DNA of 64,000 nucleotides from Natrialba hulunbeirensis JCM 10989 (GCF_000337575.1 NZ_AOIM01000007.1:1-64000); one strand, 5' to 3'; shown: positions 34,732 to 44,690, counted from the stretch's first letter. Notes: generated from the letters alone by a model not told the origin. A program made the numbers and translations.

Positions 34732-34972
34732 TGATTCGTTCGGTGGTGTGGTTGTCTCTGCTGAGACCGTCCCGGCGCTTTTATTTTCGTTTCGTTCGGA
34801 TTGACACCGGGAGCCTGTCCGGAACTCACTGCTTGCCGGCCAGGGCCGCTGCCTGACTCACGCTTGTTCATGCCACAGTTCTGCAGACACGATGCTAAAT
34901 AGGTTCTCCTTCGGGAATAAGTAATCGCAACTGGGATATCGAGTAGTAGTTCAAGAGCCCTCGGATAGCAGT

Positions 34973-35614
34973 TCAACAGTCTAGCGATACAGCCATGCTG
35001 ATTCCACTGGCACTGACTGTCAGTTCCGTCGTCCCTGTCGCACACGCTGTCGGCTCCCAGTTGATTGCCGTCTCGGTTGCACTCCCCGCTGTCTCAGCCG
35101 AAAGCTCGTACCGGCCACCCTCGCTGCACTCGAGTACCACGTCGCCGCGAGCCGGCAGTTCCAGTTCCCGAGCCAACAGCTCATCGCCGTTGTGTGTGAG
35201 TCCTACCGTTGTCTGCACCGGCTCGTCGGTCGCGTTCGCGATTCGGACACCGTAGAGCCCGTCCGAACCGGCCCACGGCTCGCTCTCGTCTGCGGTTCGA
35301 ATCTCCGCGCGCTCGATTGCGTCGCTGTCGATGGACTCGAGTGCGGTCGTGCCCTCCGCGTCTGGTTCCGCGTGGTCAGCGCTCGTTGCGGTTGGGGTAT
35401 CTGTGTCTGCCGTGTCGTCTGTGTTCGTCGGCGTCCGGTCAGTTGCGGAGTTGGCATCGAGACAACCAGCGAGGAAGGCTACCACGCTGCTGGCAAGTGC
35501 GGCGAACGTGCGTCTGGAGAGCGCTGTTGTAAGCAACACCGACACGGCCAACGCAACGACAGGGCGGAACGCTCGAATCATACTGGTTGTCCAGACGAGC
35601 AGCCTAATGGTCAT
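34973..35614 (-). CDS. Tat-type lipoprotein, unknown
   Basis: A secreted protein of ~213 residues. SRRTFAALASSVVAFLAGC looks like a twin-arginine signal with a lipobox cysteine near residue 51. A Thr/Asp-rich linker (~55-85) and a beta-rich domain with an EXXRXXXGLYGVRIAN-like core follow. An extra hydrophobic stretch precedes the Tat motif, so the true start may be the Met at codon 12 or later. It would be anchored on the outer face of the membrane. Confidence 0.75.
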   Translation of the reverse strand: MTIRLLVWTTSMIRAFRPVVALAVSVLLTTALSRRTFAALASSVVAFLAGCLDANSATDRTPTNTDDTADTDTPTATSADHAEPDAEGTTALESIDSDAIERAEIRTADESEPWAGSDGLYGVRIANATDEPVQTTVGLTHNGDELLARELELPARGDVVLECSEGGRYELSAETAGSATETAINWEPTACATGTTELTVSASGISMAVSLDC

Positions 35615-35855
35615 TTTTCACGAACCCGAGACTGTCCCCATACTGAGACCGTCGGTTTCCTTCGTCCAGTGCCTGGTTGTCCGGTAGGAGGATCCTACCA
35701 GTCAGTGGACGGTACTCGCATTCGCCGCTGCCAGTCGACGAAAACGCAAATACTCACTTAGAGCGACGGAAGTGGTCGGTTGTTGTGAAACAGGAACCGG
35801 ATGCTATAGTTGGGTGTCACGAGACGCCGATGCCCGCTGGGCACTGATCCATGAT

Positions 35856-36161
35856 ATGACGTTCCGACTACGATCAGCTCCGATCCGACGTACAGTGACG
35901 CTTGTTGTCGTCGCCAGTCTCCTCGCGATGGCGATTTCGACGGGTGCGATGGCGAGTGAAGATGAGGAGACCTCAGTCGTCATCAACGAGACGACTGTCG
36001 AGGAGAGTCTAACGGAGGTCCACGAGGAGTCTGTTGTCGAGGAGACGACCGAGACGAGCCCCGACGGTGATGTTCCCGAGTTCGACGCTGATCCTGGCTT
36101 CGAGTTACCGAGCCTGACTGAGTCAGACGAATCGCTGTTCGGTGGCTGGCTCTCGTTCTGA
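35856..36161 (+). CDS. Small secreted acidic protein
   Basis: A 101-residue protein with a Sec-type signal peptide (RSAPIRRTVTLVVVASLLAM, cleavage probably after AMA near residue 29), then a strongly acidic Glu/Thr-rich region ending FGGWLSF. The ATG at 35856 is used, since the frame upstream from a GTG at 35772 is not signal-like. It lies near two other secreted proteins. Function unknown. Confidence 0.65.
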   Translation: MTFRLRSAPIRRTVTLVVVASLLAMAISTGAMASEDEETSVVINETTVEESLTEVHEESVVEETTETSPDGDVPEFDADPGFELPSLTESDESLFGGWLSF

Positions 36162-36324
36162 GCCACCCAGTCAGTAACAACTCAGTCTTTCGCCGGCGTT
36201 TGCTAGATTCAGGTTGACGGACCGGCGTGCAGGAATTCGGAAGGTACCGTTTCGTCGAATCAAAACGAGAAAGAGTCGAAAGTCGAATAACGAAATCGGG
36301 CGAACGTATGCGCTGAAGCGGGAA

Positions 36325-37944
36325 TTAGGCTCCGGCCCAGACGTTCGTTGCGGAGACGGCTCCGAACTGAACGTTTTCGTTCTCCTGGAGGGTCACCTGT
36401 GCAGCGTCAGCGCTGCCACCGTCGTCGGCAATGGCGACTGCGGCCTGCTGCTGGTTGACGTTCTCCTGAAGGACGTACTGGATCTGCTGGATCTGGGCGG
36501 TTGCGTCCTGCTCAACGTCGTTGGTCTGCTGTGCGTCGGTGTCGAACGCGATACCAGGTGCACCCTCGACATCACCGCCACCAAGCGTCATGCTGGTGGT
36601 CTCGGAGTGGATGGTGCTGTCGTGGACGTAGCCGGGCCCGGCGTAGACGTTCAGCGCATCGGCGAAGCCGATCTGTGCGTTGAGGTTCTGCTGGTGGGCA
36701 AGCTGGACTGCGGTGGCGTCACTGCCGTTGGTGGCCCACGCGATCGCGGAACTCTGCAGGTTCACGTTCATCTGCTCGACCTCCTGAGCCTGAGCGACGC
36801 CGGAGGTGGCGGTCTGTGCGTCACCGTCGGCAGCGCCCTTCTTGTGGTGGTCCTTGTCCTTCTTGTCGTCGTGCTTCTTGTCGTCCTTCTTATCGTCGTG
36901 CTTATCGTCGTGCTTCTTGTCGTCGTACTTCTTCTCGTCCGCCTTCTCATCGAGCCCGCTCACTGCCTGTGCGGTGTCTTCCATCGCAGCGGCGTCATCG
37001 ACACCGCTCGTCGCGATGTTCATGCCGGCGAGCGAGGCGAAGACGCTCGAGGCGTCTGCGGCACCGATCTGCTCGTTGAAGTTCGACTGTTCGGTAAGCT
37101 GGATTGCCGTTGCGGTGCTGTTTTCACCGACGGCGATCGCAACTGCGGCATCCTGCTGGTTGACGTTCTCCTGGTAGGCCGCCTGCTCCTGGTTGACCGT
37201 CGCGTCAGCGGACTGGTCCATGAAGTCACCGCCACCAGCGTAGACGTTCGTCGCGTTCGCGACTCCCTGCTGGAGGTTCTGGTTCGTCTGGTGGGACTGC
37301 TGGATTGCGAGCGCTTCGCTCTCGTTGTCCGCGAGGGCGAACGCAGTGCTCTGCTCGTTGTAGTTCAGCTGACCGACGAGCTGGCTCTGGGTCACTTCGG
37401 CTTCGGCGACCTGATCGGCGTCGGTATCAACGTCATCCTTGTGTCCCTTCTTGTCGGCAATACCCCAGCCGTCGAACTGCTTGCCGTCACCGTTGCCGAG
37501 GACGACGTTGACGGTGCCGACGTCGTCGAAGGTGGTCACCTGACCAGCGTCAGTCTCCGCGAGCGCTTCGGCGAACTGCTCGTTGTCGTTGTACTGGTTT
37601 GCTTCCTGCACCGCAGTCGCCTCGCCACCGTCAATCGAGATTGCGGTCGCGTTCGACTGCTGGTTGATGTTCACCTGTTCAACATCCTGGTACTGGTTCA
37701 CCGTCGCATCGGCTTCACCGCCGACGTGGGCTTCGATGTACTCATCGAGTGTCATCCCGTCGAGTTCGGCACCGAAGACCAGATACAGTTCTTCACCGTT
37801 CTCAAGCGCGTGGACGTCTCCGCTTGTACTCACGTCCTCGCCAGCTGCTGCTGCGGGGGCGCCCACTGCGAGCATTGATAGGGCGACGATACACGCCATC
37901 AGGACGGTCGTATACTGTGACCGTCTCGTTGTTGTGTTACTCAT
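36325..37944 (-). CDS. Secreted Q/N-rich repeat protein, curlin-like
   Basis: A 539-residue protein with a signal peptide (cleavage near residue 34). About five imperfect 40-50-residue repeats carry a ladder of Gln, Asn and Ala: NVNQQQAAVAIADDGG, ATAIQLTEQSNFNEQIG, AVQLAHQQNLNAQIGFADAL. The spacing Q-x-N-x5-Q with alternating small hydrophobic residues resembles curlin (CsgA/CsgB) repeats and could build a beta-solenoid amyloid fibre. Between the third and fourth repeats lies a Lys/Asp/His-rich linker (~335-372). Domains end in NVYAG or NVWAGA. No CsgG or CsgE homologue is visible. A convergent secreted protein of similar composition is encoded at 38589. The amyloid idea is inference. Confidence 0.8.
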   Translation of the reverse strand: MSNTTTRRSQYTTVLMACIVALSMLAVGAPAAAAGEDVSTSGDVHALENGEELYLVFGAELDGMTLDEYIEAHVGGEADATVNQYQDVEQVNINQQSNATAISIDGGEATAVQEANQYNDNEQFAEALAETDAGQVTTFDDVGTVNVVLGNGDGKQFDGWGIADKKGHKDDVDTDADQVAEAEVTQSQLVGQLNYNEQSTAFALADNESEALAIQQSHQTNQNLQQGVANATNVYAGGGDFMDQSADATVNQEQAAYQENVNQQDAAVAIAVGENSTATAIQLTEQSNFNEQIGAADASSVFASLAGMNIATSGVDDAAAMEDTAQAVSGLDEKADEKKYDDKKHDDKHDDKKDDKKHDDKKDKDHHKKGAADGDAQTATSGVAQAQEVEQMNVNLQSSAIAWATNGSDATAVQLAHQQNLNAQIGFADALNVYAGPGYVHDSTIHSETTSMTLGGGDVEGAPGIAFDTDAQQTNDVEQDATAQIQQIQYVLQENVNQQQAAVAIADDGGSADAAQVTLQENENVQFGAVSATNVWAGA

Positions 37945-38588
37945 GTTTCACTTGATCTGAGCCGTGAGAGTCTTTTGTTTCTGTATCTCCACGGCGCAAA
38001 CCTTCGTATCCTGATGACAGACTTTGTTATCTGGTTGTTGTCGAACTGATGGAAGGGCCTACTGAACGGAAGACGGCGACTTCTCCCCCGAATGGAGTGC
38101 TTTCGACGGTGGTAGCCGTCGGAACGGCTGACCGCCTGCATCCGGTTAGAGCAGTGTCTGCGGACGCACAACCAATCTGTTCGAACCCGTTGCACCTGAA
38201 CCGTCACCGATCGATGATTGTTACAGCGACCAAAGCAGGACGTTACCGTCCTCAAAACAGTCACCCCGTTCCTGTGTTTGGGTGCACTCATCTGTTGCAA
38301 CCGTTCAATGGGCGCTCAACGGCGGGACTGAGAGACCGCCGTATCGGTCCGGAGAAACACGCGTTTCAGCAAGGTGTAGGATGGCTCACAGAGCGATAGT
38401 TTCGGCTTCAATCGCGCTAATCGGAGTATTCGACGTGAAACCGTTGTTCGGGTTGAAGTAGTCCTCGCTGTTGTGTTGTGACCGGGCAACGCGCCACAGC
38501 AGTCGGGGTTCACCAGTGGCTTGGCCACTGAACTCGTCGTCACGAGCGGCCCCGGTCAGCCGTGGAGCGTGCCTCAGGATTACAACAC
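37945..38588. other. Divergent intergenic region between two secreted Q/N proteins
   Basis: A 644-bp spacer without a credible gene. The two flanking genes diverge from it, so it should hold both promoters. Frames in it (e.g. minus strand 37941-38300) are Arg/Ser-rich and lack any family feature. No clear TATA box was identified. Confidence 0.45.
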
Positions 38589-39008
38589 ATGAAGCGAACA
38601 CTCGCAATTACACTGACGGTAGCGCTCATTGGCAGCCTCATGTTCATGGGGTTCGCCGGCACGGCAGCAGCACAGAACGACGTCGATCAAGAGACGGGTG
38701 ATGCGAGCGTCGATATCAGCATTGATCAGGACAACAACAACGCACAGGTAGGCATCGCTGAGTCGTACTCCAGTTCGTTCGCCCTCGGCGCATCGGCCTC
38801 TGACAGCAAGTGGGGCACCTCGACCGGCGCATCCTCCTTCAGTGCCTCTAACGCTGAAGTGAACCAGAACCAGTTCAGTGTCCAGAGTAACAACGCGAAC
38901 GTTGAGGGCGTGACAGCTGAGAGCGGTGACAACGTCAACATCGGCGACATTGACATCGGCTTTGATGACGACGACAACGGTAACGGCGATGTCGCCATCC
39001 TCGGCTAA
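38589..39008 (+). CDS. Secreted Ser/Asn-rich acidic protein
   Basis: A 139-residue protein with a signal peptide (MKRTLAITLTVALIGSLMFM, cleavage after AAA near residue 28). The mature part contains Q/N blocks (EVNQNQFSVQSNNANVEGV; SIDQDNNNAQVGIAES) and a C-terminal Asp/Asn-rich IDIGFDDDDNGNGD tail. Its composition resembles the curlin-like protein transcribed away from the same spacer, so it may be a minor or nucleating subunit. Start at ATG 38589. Confidence 0.7.
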   Translation: MKRTLAITLTVALIGSLMFMGFAGTAAAQNDVDQETGDASVDISIDQDNNNAQVGIAESYSSSFALGASASDSKWGTSTGASSFSASNAEVNQNQFSVQSNNANVEGVTAESGDNVNIGDIDIGFDDDDNGNGDVAILG

Positions 39009-39105
39009 TCGCTAACCATCACCCCGACCGCGAATCACATTTCTTCCAATTTTAACACGTCAAAGCTCACTCGTAGTTACATCGGCGTCGAGATCGAGGT
39101 GGTCA

Positions 39106-40503
39106 CTATTTCTCGTGCAATTCCTCAGAAGCAATCTGTTCAGCCCGTTCTACGATCGTTCGAATAGATGTGCTCGCTTCAGACGCAACAGCCGCAGCCT
39201 CGTCGTACTCTGCACTCACGTCGTACACCTCACCGTCACTATCGCGGGCGATTTTGACAGTCACCTCGTAGCGCTCACCTCCGACTTCCATCGCCACCGT
39301 CTCGAACTCACGGTCGGCAATCCAGCGGTGGGTCACACCCGAATCACGAACCCCCAACGTACCGGTCTCCTCCGCGAGCCGCCGTGCAACCCGCGTTCGG
39401 TCCTCGGGCTTACAAATCACCTTCACCAGATGGCCGGGTCGGGACTTCTTCATCGTCGCCGGGAGAATCGAAACGTCTCGTGCACCCACCTCAGCCAGGG
39501 TGTCCTGCAGGCCGCCGAGTACCTCCGGCGTCGCGTCGTCGAGGTTTGTCTCGAGTACCGCGATCTCATCCTTGTACAATCCGCCGGTTCCCTCGCCGAC
39601 CAGCACTCGTAGCACGTTCGGGTGGGGATCGAGGTCGTACCCGCCAGCGCCGTAGCCGGCGGCCGTCACGTCGAGTTCGGGGAGCGAGTCGACGCCGTCG
39701 GCGAGGTGTGCGAGGATGGCCGCGCCAGTGGGTGTGAGCAGTTCTGCGTCGACAGGCCCACCGCGAAGCGCCCAGTCTGCTTCCTGGGCAATTTCGACGA
39801 CCGCAGGTGCGGGAATCGGATACTCACCGTGGGCCATCGTGGCCGTCCCGCCGCCGGTCGACAGTGGCGTGGTGACGATGCGGTCCGGCGCGAGATCGTG
39901 AACCAGCGCCGTCGCCCCGACGATGTCCGCGATGGCGTCGTCTGCTCCGACCTCGTGAAAGTGAATGGACTCGAGTGCCTCGCCGTGGACGCTGGCCTCG
40001 GCTTCACCGAGGCGTTTGAAGATAGCGAGTGCGTCGCGTTCGACGGGGTCGGGGAGGGCCATGTTTTCGACGATGGTGCGGACGTCGGTGTAGCTGCGGT
40101 GGGGGCCGTGTCCTTCGGCGTGGGTGTGGGTATGGGTATGCTCGTGATCGTCGTGTGTGTGCTCGTGTACGTGGTCATGGTGGGTGTGGGTATGCTCGCG
40201 GTCGTGCTCGTGATCGGCCTCATCATGGCTGTGATCCGCGTGACTGTGGTCGTGGTCGTGTTCGTGCCCATGCCCATGCGCCTCGTCGTCCGCATCGTCA
40301 TGCCCATCGTATTCCCCAGTCAGCACCACATCCACCGTCGTCCCCGAAATCCCACACCGAACCGTCTCGTCGATCTGATACGCGACATCGAGTTCGTCCG
40401 TGATGGACTCGAGTACGTCCGGGTCAGCGCCAGCATCCAGTAAGGCAGCGAGGATCATGTCGCCGCTTGCGCCCATGCGGCCGTCGAAGGCGAGAACGTT
40501 CAT
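39106..40503 (-). CDS. larC: Nickel-pincer cofactor biosynthesis protein LarC
   Basis: A 465-residue protein of the LarC family, which inserts nickel into the pyridinium-dithiocarboxylate precursor of the cofactor of lactate racemase-type enzymes. N-terminal GRMGASGDMILAALLDAG, FHEVGADDAIADIVG and TPTGAAIL, and C-terminal LETNLDDATPEVLGGL, KKSRPGHLVKVI are present. A ~60-residue His-rich region (residues ~68-135) interrupts the N-terminal part and could store or deliver nickel. It is a single frame, without the programmed frameshift known in some bacteria. No larA, larB or larE is in this window. Confidence 0.92.
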   Translation of the reverse strand: MNVLAFDGRMGASGDMILAALLDAGADPDVLESITDELDVAYQIDETVRCGISGTTVDVVLTGEYDGHDDADDEAHGHGHEHDHDHSHADHSHDEADHEHDREHTHTHHDHVHEHTHDDHEHTHTHTHAEGHGPHRSYTDVRTIVENMALPDPVERDALAIFKRLGEAEASVHGEALESIHFHEVGADDAIADIVGATALVHDLAPDRIVTTPLSTGGGTATMAHGEYPIPAPAVVEIAQEADWALRGGPVDAELLTPTGAAILAHLADGVDSLPELDVTAAGYGAGGYDLDPHPNVLRVLVGEGTGGLYKDEIAVLETNLDDATPEVLGGLQDTLAEVGARDVSILPATMKKSRPGHLVKVICKPEDRTRVARRLAEETGTLGVRDSGVTHRWIADREFETVAMEVGGERYEVTVKIARDSDGEVYDVSAEYDEAAAVASEASTSIRTIVERAEQIASEELHEK

Positions 40504-40910
40504 ACCTAGAGGAGGGATAGCGTGCGCAAAAAGCCATGCTTCTCTGGTGTCTGTGGTGTGTCTGTGTTGGTTCGTGGTGTGTTCGTGTTGCGTCTGCGGT
40601 CTGTCTGCGGTCGCTCGTCGACGTGCTCCTCGGATGGTGATTCTGGGTGTCTCGCCAGCGGTCGGCTGGAAGTGGTCCGGCTGTCGGGCTGGAAGTGGTC
40701 CGACTATAGACGTGAGTTGAATCGGGTGCGCCCGCGAACTTACTCCAGCTACGTGAGTGTCACGCTGGTTCTCTCAAAACACACCGCCGTCGACACTTCT
40801 ATGTATCTACCTGCCAAACATTGCTTTGGTAGCACCTAGCAAACTTTGACGAGCAAAAAACCTATCCGACCCGGTATCGGAGTCACAGACATTGCCGTGC
40901 ATCCTGAATC
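40504..40910. other. Intergenic region upstream of cdc48
   Basis: No gene is supported; the open frames on the plus strand are T/G-rich and lack protein features. It must hold the promoter of the CDC48 gene, but no strong TATA element is obvious. Confidence 0.4.
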
Positions 40911-43139
40911 ATGAATGAAGTTCAACTGGAGGTTGCGAAGGCGTACCCGAACGACTCGGGTCGTGGTATCGCCCGACTCGACCCGGACACGCTGTTACAT
41001 CTAAAGCTGAGTCCGGGCGACATAATCGAGATTGAAGGTGCAGATACGACTGCCGCGAAGGTGTGGCGTGCAGACCGGCAGGACTGGAACACGGATACCG
41101 TCCGAATCGACGGCTTCACGCGACAGAACGCCGACGTGGGAATCGGCGAGCGAGTCACCATCCGGAAGGCGGAAGCGACGAAGGCGGACAAACTCACACT
41201 CGCGCCGCCGGAGGAGGCGTCGGTACAGTTCGGCTCCGACGCGGCGGGCATGGTCAAGCGGCAGATCCTAAAGCGGCCGGTCGTCGGCCGCGACATCGTG
41301 CCCGTGATGAGCTCGACGAACCACCCGTTCATGCGCTCGCCGGGCCAGGCGATCCCGCTGATCGCCGTCGAGACCGAGCCGGAGGGTGTCGTCCTCATCA
41401 CCGAGGATACGGACGTCGAACTCCGAGAGGAACCGATTTCGGGCTTCGAGAAGACCGGTGGCGGGATCACCTACGAGGACATCGGCGGACTCCAGGGCGA
41501 GATCCAGCGGGTCCGGGAGATGGTCGAACTCCCGATGAAACACCCGCAGATCTTCAAGAAGCTGGGGATCGAGCCGCCACAGGGCGTCCTCCTGCACGGC
41601 CCACCCGGTACCGGGAAGACGCTCCTCGCGAAGGCGGTGGCCAACGAGACCTCCGCGTCGTTCTTCTCGATCGCCGGCCCGGAGATCATCTCGAAGTACT
41701 ACGGCGAATCCGAGCAACAGCTCAGGGAAATCTTCGAAGACGCGAGCGAGGAGTCACCCGCGATCATCTTCATCGACGAACTCGACTCCATCGCGCCCAA
41801 GCGCGAGGACGTCACGGGCGAGGTCGAACGCCGCGTCGTCGCCCAGCTCCTGACGATGATGGACGGGCTCGAGGCCCGCGGACAGGTCATCGTCATCGCG
41901 GCGACGAACCGCGTCGACAGCGTTGACCCCGCGCTTCGCCGACCGGGCCGCTTCGACCGCGAAATCGAGATCGGCGTGCCGGACGAGGTCGGCCGCGAGG
42001 AAATCCTGCAGATTCACACCCGCGGGATGCCCCTCTCGGACGATGTCGCACTCTCTCACCTGGCCGACGAGACCCACGGCTTCGTCGGTGCTGACATCGA
42101 GAGCCTGACCAAGGAGGCGGCGATGAAGGCGCTGCGGCGGTACCTCCCCGAGATCGATCTGGACGAGGAGGACATCCCACCGAGCCTGATCGACCGGATG
42201 ATCGTCAAGCGCGAGGACTTCCGCGGCGCACTCGGCGAGGTCGAACCCTCGGCGATGCGAGAAGTCCTCGTCGAGCTCCCCAAGATCTCCTGGGACGACG
42301 TCGGCGGCCTGCACGACGCCAAAGAACAGGTCCAGGAGTCCGTCGAGTGGCCGCTCAACAACCCCGGCCGGTTCAGTCGGCTGGGCATCGACCCGCCAGC
42401 GGGCGTCCTGCTATACGGGCCGCCCGGCACCGGGAAGACGCTCATGGCGAAAGCGGTCGCCAACGAGACCAACGCGAATTTCATCTCAGTTCGCGGCCCA
42501 CAGCTACTCTCGAAGTGGGTCGGTGAATCGGAGAAGGCCATCCGTCAGACCTTCCGCAAGGCGCGGCAGGTCTCCCCGACGGTGATCTTCTTCGACGAAC
42601 TCGACGCGCTCGCCCCCGGCCGCGGCGGCGAAACCGGGTCGAACGTCTCCGAACGGGTTGTCAACCAGCTCCTGACGGAACTGGACGGCTTAGAAGAGAT
42701 GGAGGACGTGATGGTCATCGGCGCGACGAACCGACCGGACATGATCGACCCCGCACTGCTGCGCTCGGGTCGATTCGATCGCCTCGTCATGATCGGCGAA
42801 CCAGATGTCGACGGCCGCGAGCGGATCCTCGACATCCACACGCAGGATATGCCACTGGCCGCAGATGTCACCCTCCGTGAGGTCGCCGAAATCACGGACG
42901 GCTACGTCGGCAGCGACCTCGAGTCGATCGCCCGCGAGGCGGCTATCGAGTCCCTGCGCGAGGACCACGAGGCCGACATCGTCGAGATGCGCCACTTCCG
43001 TCAGGCGATGGAGAACGTCCGCCCAACGATCACGGACGACATCCTCGACTACTACGAGCGCATCGAAGAGGAGTTCAAGGGCGGCTCGAGTGGCCCCGAC
43101 CCAACCGGCCGTCGTGGCAGTCGCATCGGCTTCCAGTAG
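40911..43139 (+). CDS. CDC48/VCP-family AAA ATPase
   Basis: A 742-residue double-AAA unfoldase. The N-terminal CDC48 double-psi barrel and N2 subdomain occupy ~1-190 ([35 protein letters not shown]). D1 has Walker A GPPGTGKT at 230-237 and Walker B IIFIDELD at ~285; D2 has Walker A GPPGTGKT at 503-510 and IFFDELD. Arg fingers ([17 protein letters not shown]) follow. It works in protein unfolding with the archaeal proteasome. High-GC codon use typical of a core gene, single transcription unit. Confidence 0.97.
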   Translation: MNEVQLEVAKAYPNDSGRGIARLDPDTLLHLKLSPGDIIEIEGADTTAAKVWRADRQDWNTDTVRIDGFTRQNADVGIGERVTIRKAEATKADKLTLAPPEEASVQFGSDAAGMVKRQILKRPVVGRDIVPVMSSTNHPFMRSPGQAIPLIAVETEPEGVVLITEDTDVELREEPISGFEKTGGGITYEDIGGLQGEIQRVREMVELPMKHPQIFKKLGIEPPQGVLLHGPPGTGKTLLAKAVANETSASFFSIAGPEIISKYYGESEQQLREIFEDASEESPAIIFIDELDSIAPKREDVTGEVERRVVAQLLTMMDGLEARGQVIVIAATNRVDSVDPALRRPGRFDREIEIGVPDEVGREEILQIHTRGMPLSDDVALSHLADETHGFVGADIESLTKEAAMKALRRYLPEIDLDEEDIPPSLIDRMIVKREDFRGALGEVEPSAMREVLVELPKISWDDVGGLHDAKEQVQESVEWPLNNPGRFSRLGIDPPAGVLLYGPPGTGKTLMAKAVANETNANFISVRGPQLLSKWVGESEKAIRQTFRKARQVSPTVIFFDELDALAPGRGGETGSNVSERVVNQLLTELDGLEEMEDVMVIGATNRPDMIDPALLRSGRFDRLVMIGEPDVDGRERILDIHTQDMPLAADVTLREVAEITDGYVGSDLESIAREAAIESLREDHEADIVEMRHFRQAMENVRPTITDDILDYYERIEEEFKGGSSGPDPTGRRGSRIGFQ

Positions 43140-43537
43140 TAGTAGTCTGGCCCGTTCGACTCGAGACGTACTCGAGTCCACCGACTGATCGCGAGTGCTG
43201 TGCGGGTACCGATATTCGGTCCGTTTTCGCCACACTGTGAGCGCTGTGAACTGGTCGAGCCGCAGGCGTGATGCGGAGTAAGGAGTGCTTACCGACTGCT
43301 AACAAGTTCTTAGTCCCGGTCGCTGTGGCCGTCCCTGTCGAGTCCCCGTTCTCACACTGCGGATGCCGTTCCGCTGTACCGTGGACGGCCTCTGTATCGG
43401 GTAGCTGGCGTTTCTCGTACCAATTTCGCACTCATCTCTCGGTCGCTTTCGGCTGAATTGTCTCGAATGCGTTCGAATGTACCGAAACGGTCGCCGTTCT
43501 ATATCACGGTTCTCGCCCAGTCAGTAGACAATCGTCG
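43140..43537. other. Intergenic region downstream of cdc48
   Basis: No credible gene. A TATA-like CTATATC at 43499-43505 lies about 35 nt before the ATG of the next gene. Confidence 0.4.
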
Positions 43538-43924
43538 ATGTCTGAGTCCTCTGTTGGCCCTGACCAGTCTGCCGGATCGTCGTCGCCATCGGACCAGCAA
43601 GCGAATCGAGCGCATCACGAGTCAAACGCCGCCCATGTGGATCGGGCCACGACGCCACCCACCCAGATGAACCAGCCAAACGGAACCACTCGTCCGACCG
43701 CTGATCGTCCCACAGCCACGCCACAGCGCGATTCAGACCCGCTTTCGCTCCGTATTCGCGCACTCGCGTTCTGGTCTGCGATCGGCCTCCCGTTCGTTCA
43801 CATCCCGCTGCTGTTTACTGGCCTCTCGACCTGGGTCGAAACGACGATGTTTCTGCTCTTGCTTGGCTGTAATCTGGTCGCACTCTACGTCGGCCACGAG
43901 CACTGTCAGTCGAACGGTCGCTAA
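43538..43924 (+). CDS. Small membrane protein, unknown
   Basis: A 128-residue protein with a disordered Ser/Pro/Thr/Gln-rich first half and two hydrophobic spans (~75-95 and ~101-118) separated by a short loop, ending ALYVGHEHCQSNGR. A TATA-like element is 35 nt upstream. Function not known. Confidence 0.65.
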   Translation: MSESSVGPDQSAGSSSPSDQQANRAHHESNAAHVDRATTPPTQMNQPNGTTRPTADRPTATPQRDSDPLSLRIRALAFWSAIGLPFVHIPLLFTGLSTWVETTMFLLLLGCNLVALYVGHEHCQSNGR

Positions 43925-43977
43925 TTTACGCTCCTTGCTGTGCAACGACGTTGAAGGAAGACGCTCAGCGGAAGCGT

Positions 43978-44005
43978 TATTATGAATTATACACTATCCA
44001 TAATA
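43978..44005. promoter_or_regulatory. Inverted repeat over the core promoter of a winged-helix gene
   Basis: TATTATG (43978-43984) and its reverse complement CATAATA (43999-44005) flank an AT-rich core with ATTATAC. The second arm ends 3 nt before ATG 44008. This looks like an autoregulatory operator of the downstream regulator. Confidence 0.6.
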
Positions 44006-44007
44006 GG

Positions 44008-44541
44008 ATGTCCCAATCGACGACGCCGTCCGAGACGCCACCAATTGAGCAACTTCGAACGCTTGTTGATCTGCTGGAAAATCCAACACTCGCTCAGATC
44101 TATACGTACGTCCTTCAGACTGATACCGCGACTGTTGAGGATATGATTACCGACCTCGAGGTTCCACAGGGAACTGCCTACGACTATGTGAGAAAACTCG
44201 AGGATTCCGGGTTAGTGACGAAGACCCGTAAAGAGCGGCCATACGAGTTTACAACTGAGCCACTCTCGATCACACTGACGACGGATGGTCAAGCCCGTAC
44301 GATCACTGCCGAACTCGTCGATGCAGTCGGTCGCCGTGAGGGAAACACCGATATTGATGTGTATCTCGACCGCCATGGAATCGACGGGTTAGCAACCGCT
44401 CTCGAGTACGCGCATGAATATGTTGATGGAACAGTTAACCATCGAATCATGGCCCGTGAACTGGATCTCTCTCCAGTGGAAGCAGAGTGTATTCTCCAGG
44501 CGCTCGAACCGGTCGTCCTCCAGCATCGAACTGACGAATGA
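44008..44541 (+). CDS. Winged-helix regulator/antitoxin of a PIN module
   Basis: A 177-residue protein. The N-terminal winged helix has TLAQIYTYVLQTDTATVEDM, TDLEVPQGTAYDYVRKLEDSG and a wing KERPYEFTTEP; the C-terminal half is helical (GLATALEYAHEYVDG, LDLSPVEAECILQALEP). The pattern matches haloarchaeal regulators coupled to PIN-like genes. The start at ATG 44008 follows the operator; upstream codons to 43951 are not used. It overlaps the truncated PIN gene by ATGA. Confidence 0.78.
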   Translation: MSQSTTPSETPPIEQLRTLVDLLENPTLAQIYTYVLQTDTATVEDMITDLEVPQGTAYDYVRKLEDSGLVTKTRKERPYEFTTEPLSITLTTDGQARTITAELVDAVGRREGNTDIDVYLDRHGIDGLATALEYAHEYVDGTVNHRIMARELDLSPVEAECILQALEPVVLQHRTDE

Positions 44542-44690
44542 CGACGGCGTATATTGCAGATACAGGTGTGTTCATTCGCTGCGGTGGACCAGACACAGCA
44601 AAGTATCAGCGGCTTCGCAACGCAATCCGCCAGGCAGGAGTCTCGCTTCGCGTTCCACAACGAGTGTATATCGAGTTAGTTGGATATTAG
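44538..44690 (+). pseudogene. PIN-like toxin cut by a TnpB element
   Basis: The first 50 codons (MTTAYIADTGVFIRCGGPDT then KYQRLRNAIRQAGVSLRVP and ELVGY) carry the start of a PIN-like domain with the first acidic residue. The stop codon at 44688-44690 is at the left boundary of the IS element, so the rest of the gene was displaced. No remaining 3' part was found beyond the right end near 46112, which suggests a deletion accompanied the insertion. Confidence 0.7.

Noticed and set aside
36214-37878. A 554-codon plus-strand open frame
   Set aside because: It is antisense to the curlin-like protein. The Leu/Val-rich translation is the mirror of Gln/Asn/Ala codons, it has no family features, and the minus-strand frame has a signal peptide and repeats.
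40000-40320. GTG/CAT-rich stretch as a microsatellite or regulatory repeat
   Set aside because: It encodes the His-rich insertion of LarC in the correct frame.
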